A program made the translations under genes and the position numbers. The notes beneath the pieces were generated by a model. That model was not told where the DNA came from, searched no databases, and worked only from the letters and a program-made list of their open reading frames with translations. Positions 58,091-64,000 of a stretch of DNA of 64,000 bases are shown here, piece by piece; within the stretch, counting starts at the first letter, position 1; the number at the start of each line of letters is the position of its first letter. The stretch comes from Bimastos eiseni (taxonomy: Eukaryota > Annelida > Clitellata > Crassiclitellata > Lumbricidae). Where the stretch lies: positions 3,464,056-3,528,055 of the forward strand of contig OY365817.1 of NCBI GenBank assembly GCA_959347315.1. Direction: 5' to 3'.

Positions 58091-59369
58091 TATTATGGTA
58101 CTGTGTTATAGACCTATATTAATTTAATTCCAAAAAGTTGCAATATGTCAAAGGTAAGTGCCAAAAAATAGTCAACTAGGACTACTATTATATAATGGTA
58201 TCCTGCCTTTTAACAGAAGCCAATTTGACCGAAACACACATTCTCGATCAAAATTTGTGTTATGGAGAGTGACATCAACATTAGAGTTAGTGTGGGTCAA
58301 CTTTATTAACATTTTGGGTTACCCAGGTTATGTTTATTTTTTCAAAAATTAGTGGCCTTTTGTGGTTTTCGCTAAAGCGGGAATCGGTCAAACGGGGAGG
58401 CCGAAATTACATCATATATTATACTGAGTTAAACAAAATGTAATCATAGTAGACTATGTCATTGACTTTAAAGAATTGTACATGTACCTGATGATATTTT
58501 TATATTTTGCAAACAATTCTAAAACTTTGATGTCTCAATAATACGTTTTACGATAATACGACTATAAATGACAATTTATTTCTTATAAATATGAATAGGT
58601 TATGAATATTAGTGACAATAATATTTATGAATTATAAAGTGTAATAGACAAGCGTGTTTAATTAACAATAGTATCTCAAAAGTTTACTATAAATTTCCTA
58701 AAAGTCACTTTTCTACAAATGTTCTCAGAGGACACAGGCGCGTTTACATAAAACTAACCATCAGGCGCAAACATTGTTAGGGCCCCTCTGAATGTGTACA
58801 CTGAGTAAGTGACGTCACGCACCTAGGGGAATGGTCACATGTGACGTCACATCATAGTCAAACATCACAATGTGTGACTTTATTTTAAAATGTTAACACA
58901 ATTAAACAAGTTCCAATTAATTAACAGTAATTGTTATTACGATTTAACAGCACTGATCAGTGATCATTGCCTTCTTAATTCTTGGATTGTTTACTTTTGC
59001 GCTTTTGCTCTGTGTCAGTTTTATTGGTGTTTTGGATGTGAGGCAGCCATTCTGTAGCACTGAAACAGGAATCAATTATACGGCCCCAAAAGACCAGGCC
59101 ATAAAGCAAAGGGAGTGAGTGTGGATTGGATAGACAAAGAAGAGCCTGGACCTGAGTGGAATATCTATTGATCAGGATGAGATCAAGGCTTTCCAATTTT
59201 AATCCATAAAGGAGCATTTTGCTACGCCGTGAGAGAGTAGAGAAGCTTAACATTTGGATTGTTATTAAAGATTTTAAAGATATTCTACCAGAGCTTATCA
59301 TTTTGTGGTAAGAATAATGAGTGTAAAAATTATACTCTCTCCATTATTATTGTTATTGTTGTTATCATT

Positions 59370-59412
59370 GTTATCATTATTACTGTTATTATTATTATTA
59401 TTATTATTATTA

Positions 59413-59450
<38 letters not shown>

Positions 59451-59490
59451 ATTATTATTATTATTATATTATTATTATTATTATTTTTAT
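59370..59490. repeat. (ATT)n microsatellite
   Basis: About 120 bp of ATT triplets. It lies on the 3' side of the RTE-like fragment at 59535-59975 and is probably its expanded tail. Confidence 0.93.
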
Positions 59491-59534
59491 TATACTTATA
59501 TGTTTCACATTATGCTGTTATCGCCCATGATGAG

Positions 59535-59975
59535 CTAATGGAGTGTTGGCAATGTCCCGAAGAGGCAGACTGCGTTCCCACGCTGAAGAACAACTGAGAT
59601 ACGTTGGAACAGAAATGACGTCTCCATTGGATCGTGGATTGCAGCACTCGTTCGACTACCCAACTCTGAGATGAACTCCAGTCCTTCACTGCTCCAAGCG
59701 CCGCCGGATTCCAAGGAGAGGGCTACGAAGTCGTGGGTGTTGGTTATGGTGGAATACTTGGCCCTCTTCGTCTTAGCTGCGCGTTCGGCTGCTTCGCCAG
59801 CTCTGATAGATGTGTCGACAAGATGTGACTTGGCGTAGGTGTCGGGCACTGTCACATCCCATGCCGGACATCGACCACGTGTCCAAGGAATGAGCGTGAC
59901 GCCGTCCGGTCGCTTTCCATCTTCTCTTACCAAGCCGAGAGGTTCCTTTTGCGCTGGAATCTTCGCCCTGCCAAG
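59535..59975 (-). mobile_element. RTE-like LINE, C-terminal end of the polyprotein
   Basis: An open minus-strand frame reads AQKEPLGLVREDGKRPDGVT, LIPWTRGRCPAWDVTV and METSFLFQRISVVLQRGNAV. This tail is common at the 3' end of reverse transcriptase polyproteins in marine animals; I assign it to RTE-like elements with moderate confidence. It is the best-kept of three copies (10730, 30960, here). Confidence 0.7.
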
Positions 59976-60007
<32 letters not shown>

Positions 60008-60275
60008 CATCATCATCATCATCACCATCAAATAAGGGAACTATAACTATAAATGCATTTGTCTTCATTCTACCATATAGACCTTGTTTCAAGGATTTTC
60101 ATAGTTACAGTTATAATTATCAGCAAATTTGCATCACATTCTGGACATATGGATTTTCGGAGCCTTCTGACGTTATCTTTGACGGGGTCCTGATATCTGT
60201 GACGACTTGTGACGAAAGTGGAAGGGGTGAAAAATCGTCCAACATTGCGTGATATCATTTATGGACGGCCCCTCA

Positions 60276-61308
60276 ACTTAGCGCTTTCACCAACGTAGTT
60301 AACCGCGCCAATCGATATTGAAACATCAAAGCAATTATGAATTATGCCTGGAACAATACACTTGCCAGGTGAATGCCTCGCTGCAAAAAAATATGGTATA
60401 TTTAAAATAATTCAAACTTCAAACATGAAACCTGTTATTTGTATGATTGCACAATGTTTTCATTATAATGGGGGCCGTTGAGATTTGGGGGCCATTTGCG
60501 CCTATAGGTAAACGCGCCACCGCAGGGGGGGGCGGTCGCTCCCTCTGCACCCCTACCTGCTCTACTGATGTGTGTTGGTATGCATGCGTGTGAGCCTTTT
60601 TCTTTGTACCAACGTATGTAGGCCCACACACAACATGCGCGTCAAGACGAATAAGACTCTGGTGCGTAGTAAGACATAAAACGAATGCCCGCAATAACCA
60701 ACGTCAGGCGTCACGGATGCTACGATTAAGGTACATTATATTTAGATGCAGTTAGGTTTAGGCTTTTTTCTTTAAAAACAGCATTGGGATCCGGTCTCCT
60801 CGTCTTTTGGTACAATATTCTCAAAATCTTCCGTTTAAATAAATTATTATAACGTCGTTTAATTTCCCACTGAACACGCAGCAGTATAATTACAAGTATA
60901 GTATTAACGAGTGATAACAAATTATCATCTAAGTCGAATTTACTATCGGCATCCTAGCAAGGCGCCCCTCACGATATGCATCTGATTTAACCAACGCTGC
61001 CTCCTAGCGATAGAAGGACCTGTTTTGATCTCAGGGGATCCTGGAAGCGAATCCACTTCCCCAGCTCTGCACGTGAGCGTGTGTTTTATTACTCCACGGC
61101 TCCTCCATCTGCTTAACTTATTAGTTTTCCATGGAGCGTGCTTGAATAAACTCGAATTAATCTTATTTTGGCGCTGTGACATCCTGACATTACCTTTCGC
61201 AGTTTGAAATCGCCTTGGGTGATCTTCACCAACTGTACCTTTTCTCTTTTCTAGTCTTCATTTTAATTTCTATTGCCGTGCATCTAGTTTTGTAGAAAAT
61301 TCTTAGCA
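60276..61308. promoter_or_regulatory. 5' flank of copy D, paralogous to that of copy C
   Basis: From about 60725 it matches 40480-41160: TTAGATGCAGTTAGG, TTTACTATCGG, CATTACTCCACGGCTTCC-like and TTGTAGAAAATTC just before the ATG. The last stretch (TTGTAGAAAATTC, about 15-20 bp before ATG in both) may be the end of the 5' UTR. No TATA box or defined operator can be assigned. Confidence 0.5.
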
Positions 61309-62794
61309 ATGGAATCGCACCTGAAATGGCCGGACTATCTGATCTTTGTCGGATTCCTCTTCATATCTCTGGCCATCGGAATCTACCATGCGCTGACAGG
61401 AGGTCGACAGAAGACAATCGCTGAGTTCATCATGGCCAATCGACGACTCAAGGTCATTCCGACGGCCATTTCGTTGCTCGTTTCCTTCCAGTCGGCCATC
61501 ATGTTGCTTGGAATGACCGCTGAAATGTATGACTACGGAGTCCAGTATTGTATCTTCAGCATGATCTCTGCGCCACTGGCTTTGATCTCTGTTGAGCGCA
61601 TCATTGTTCCGTGGCTCTATCCACTGAAGTTGGTCAGTGTGTTTGAAGTAAGTCTCGTTTTCATTCCTATCTGATGCATAATCTATCTGTGATATTTTAT
61701 GCTCTACTACTTCTTCCTTCTCTTATTATATAGTCAATCAATCAATCAATCAGTATATGTTTTTTGGAGAAATCATGCCGACGGCGTCGCAACTTTTAAC
61801 AGCTCTGAAAGTGTTCAATTAGGCCAATTGGGTCCGTAAATATGGTCTGGCACCCACGCCTTTCTGCTCGTGTAGCCTGACACCAAATCTCTACTTTTAT
61901 CAACTTCTCAATTCAAATGAAACACGCAGGTAGATGCAATTTTCAATTTCTTCTCTTTCAAACATGAAACGACGACATAGTTCGACAACAAACAAACTTC
62001 TATCTCAACTTGCTACTTCATTATCACACACATCACTATTTTTCAACTTTCCGCGCTTCCTATCTGTCTCAATATTTATTCTGAAATTTGATATCGTCCT
62101 TCTTCCAACGAAGGTCGAACCCGCTCACTCAGCGCACACTGAGCGTTACGGGCCCACCGCTCTAACCAATCGGCCACCGTGCAAAACGCACGAGCGCCGC
62201 TCAACTCGGCCAGCGCAACTAAAAATCCTACTAGCTACATCTACATATATATACATATATATGTATATATGTATATGTATATATACCTATATATGTATAT
62301 ATATATATATACATGAATATTACACAGATCAGCGCACTAACAATAACATGGCTACCCTTGGTTTTTTCGGCACAATTTGCTCAATTGATAAATGCTGGCA
62401 AAGCATTTCTGGCAGCATACTCCGCTTTCTCTTCTCATCTTCTGATACGACCTTGGTTCATGCCTTTATCGTTAATCGATTATGCTACTCTAACAATTCC
62501 TCTTACCTGCTCAGCATGTCGGATTGCAAGCCTGGGGAGAGCAATCCTCTGGTAGCGCTCACGGGCTGCTGCTCGCATGATTGGCGGTGTCCCTAGATTT
62601 AGCCACATTGTGTAGGTATCAATGGATCCAACCTAGTTTGCGATACACTTTTACGAGAATCAGTCTTTCTTACACTGATTGCTTCAAATGCTTACATTTA
62701 ATTTTATTCGGTTTACGTTCTTTAGTACTTGGAAAAGCGATATATGTCAAAGAGCATTAGGATATTTGGAGCTTCATTGGGAATGTTATCTTCG
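61309..62794 (+). CDS. SLC5-family Na+/solute symporter, copy D (5' part, continues past the window)
   Basis: Exon 1 (61309-61647) encodes MESHLKWPDYLIFVGFLFIS and the same 113-codon N-terminal block as copies B and C, including GGRQKTIAEFIMANRRLKVI, and ends at a normal GTAAGT donor. Exon 2 (62726-62794) encodes YLEKRYMSKSIRIFGASLGM and ends at GTAAGG; it keeps the full 69 bp. Exon 3 is expected about 100 bp past base 64000, because 63890-64000 matches the stretch just before exon 3 of copy C. No stop, frameshift or odd donor is seen, so this is the best candidate here for a working gene. Confidence 0.88.
62083..62182 (-). mobile_element. tRNA-derived SINE with deleted body
   Basis: The tRNA-like head (GGCCGATTGGTTAGAGCGGT, box B GGGTTCGACC) is joined directly to the 3' end of the body (GTTGGAAGAAGGACGATATC). 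It lies antisense in intron 1 of copy D. Copy B also has one in intron 1, so the insertion may predate their split. Confidence 0.8.
62241..62312. repeat. AT-rich (TATATG)n microsatellite
   Basis: A run of TATATA with interspersed CATATA and GTATAT words in intron 1 of copy D. Confidence 0.9.
62340..62610 (+). mobile_element. CR1-like LINE fragment
   Basis: Broken frames give TTLVHAFIVNRLCYSNNS and pieces resembling the VHAFIANRLGYCSS region of the element at 19860-20930, then TGCCTT/GGTGTCCCTAGATTTAGC-like remains. It lies in intron 1 of copy D. Confidence 0.6.
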
Positions 62795-62954
62795 GTAAGG
62801 AAACATTGTGCTTGCTTTATACTGATACTAATGCAAATAGGGTCTAGTGGCGTCGCTAGGATTCGAGGTCAGAGTACTAGTGGTACCAGATACTAGTGCT
62901 GCAGCCACTCTTTTCAATGCGGAATGATTTCATAAAGCTGTCAGCAGTCTCTGC

Positions 62955-63430
62955 AATAAGGTAGGTAGAATTAACTCTCCTATTGCATTCGGTATGGGAG
63001 TCAATATATCCTAGGAGGAATTAACTCCCCGCGATCAATTTGTCCTAGGTAGAATTAACTCCCATATTGCATTAGCTGTGGGGTAAATTTATCCTAGGAA
63101 GAATTAACTCCCCTGGATTAATTTGTCCTAGGTAGTATTAACTCTCCAACTGCAGTAAATTAGGGAATCAATTTTCCTAGGAGGAATTAACTCTCCGGGA
63201 ATCAATTTGTCCTAGGAAGAATTAACTCCCCTATTGCATTAGCTGTGGGAGGCAATTTCCCCTAGGGGGAATTGACTCCCAGGTAGTCAGTTTGTCCTAG
63301 GTAGATTTAACTCCCTGGGAGTGTTTGTTCGCAGGGGTGTGTATATTTATCCTAGGTACAATTAACTCCAGAGTCAATATGTCCTAGGTACAATACACTA
63401 CGGGAGTTAGTTTATCCGGGGAGTTAATTT
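62955..63430. repeat. Tandem repeat of CCTAGGTAGAATTAACTCCC
   Basis: About 14 degenerate units alternate CCTAGG, GAATTAACTCCC and GGGAGTCAATTTG. Because GGAGTTAATT and AATTAACTCC are complementary, the array can fold on itself. One more unit lies at about 63550, inside the LINE end, which dates the spread after that LINE. It is in intron 2 of copy D. Confidence 0.85.
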
Positions 63431-63439
63431 AGCCTCATA

Positions 63440-63670
63440 CACCGGCAGTACTAGATATATGCAAAACTGTGCATTCCTTGTGGTTGGCCCTAGGGTTTGG
63501 AATGCCCTTTTTCTTGAGTGGTACATTTTACGGTCATTTAAAGAGTTTGTCCTAGGTAGAATTAACTCCCCTAATTTACCTTCTTGTTGAGGCTGGAGTT
63601 GGGAGCGCTGTTGAGTAGCTACTGTACCTTAAAAGGGCCATGTGCAAATCTGTTTGATGTATGAATGAGC
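63440..63670 (+). mobile_element. CR1-like LINE 3' end
   Basis: It matches 45680-45920 (CCCTAGGGTTTGGAATGCCC, GAGGCTGGAGTTGGGAGCGC) and finishes with the family-like AAAAGGGCCATGTGCAAAT and GTATGAATGAGC. A CCTAGGTAGAATTAACTCCC unit is inserted in it. Confidence 0.65.
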
Positions 63671-64000
63671 AAACAACGTCTAGTGAATACGTGGGAGGTC
63701 GTTGAAAGATGGTTTGCCTGTATAATAAATAATGATGGCTCCAATATTTCAATCCTCTGGTACTCTACAATTGATCGATGTATTGATCTTTAAAATAAAT
63801 ATTTTGCTCTTTTTTGTCGAGAAACTCGGAGATTCATATTGTGCCTATTCGTGAACATCTGACACCGTAGCGCTCAGGGTTTTCAAACAGGATTTTTTCA
63901 TTTGACGTTTCAAAGGACTTTGTTAGATAAATAAATTCCCATGTGTTTATCGTTGCTATTGCTGAGACCATTGACTATGTCAGTTCCAAGTTTATACTCA

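Larger units (their letters stand above)
58780..60275. mobile_element. DNA-transposon-like block shared with the insert at 29220-30245
   Basis: The left block (TGTGACGTCACATCA, AATTAACAGTAATTGTTA) matches 29240-29380. The right block (TTCTGGACAT, GACTTGTGACGAAAGTGG, AAAAATCGTCCAA, CATTTATGGACGG) matches 30090-30245. Between them lie a LINE end and an ATT microsatellite that are not in the 29-kb copy. The family is not identified. Confidence 0.6.

Overview
This window looks like animal nuclear DNA. It is AT-rich, with short protein-coding exons joined by GT-AG introns, tRNA-derived SINEs, CR1/L2-like and RTE-like LINE ends, hAT-type elements with 8-bp target duplications, solo LTRs, a Penelope-like element and TTAGGG-type repeats. 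The repeat mix suggests a marine invertebrate, but nothing here fixes the species.

The only clear host genes belong to one family: SLC5 sodium/solute symporters, nearest in look to the monocarboxylate/multivitamin subgroup (SMCT/SMVT). There are four copies. Copy A (minus, 3860-19691) has ten recognisable exons with family-typical lengths and phases. I could not find exons 1-3, 7, 8 and 16, and two exons carry in-frame TGA, so it looks like a pseudogene. Copies B (32203-34356), C (41162-53779) and D (61309 to the window end) are in tandem on plus. B keeps only exons 1-3 and has a 1-nt frameshift. C can be assembled into 16 exons and 671 codons, but its exon 1 and exon 6 donors read AT where the paralogs read GT. 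D shows intact exons 1 and 2 and then leaves the window.

Layout. 1-3.8 kb: a partial SINE, empty AT-rich DNA, and a 1.46-kb hAT-type element. 3.9-19.7 kb: copy A, with introns full of elements (foldback repeats, a solo LTR, a hAT MITE, LINE ends). 19.8-31.5 kb: LINE fragments, an orphan REJ-like exon on minus, a Penelope-like element beside TTAGGG arrays and a second Penelope fragment, a hAT-type element, and an RTE-like end. 32.2-64 kb: tandem copies B-C-D with paralogous flanks. These include a nested insertion stack in intron 1 of C (old transposon, then hAT-type element, then solo LTR), a 74-bp satellite inside a TIR element in intron 10 of C, a GGGCC-rich TIR element, and a foldback element built from GTGCGCAC palindromes.

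How it fits together. An ancestral symporter gene was duplicated in tandem, and one copy now lies in the opposite orientation. The flanks after B match the flanks after C, so B was probably once full length and lost its exons by deletion. Only C and D are candidates for activity, and C needs transcript data because of its two odd donors.
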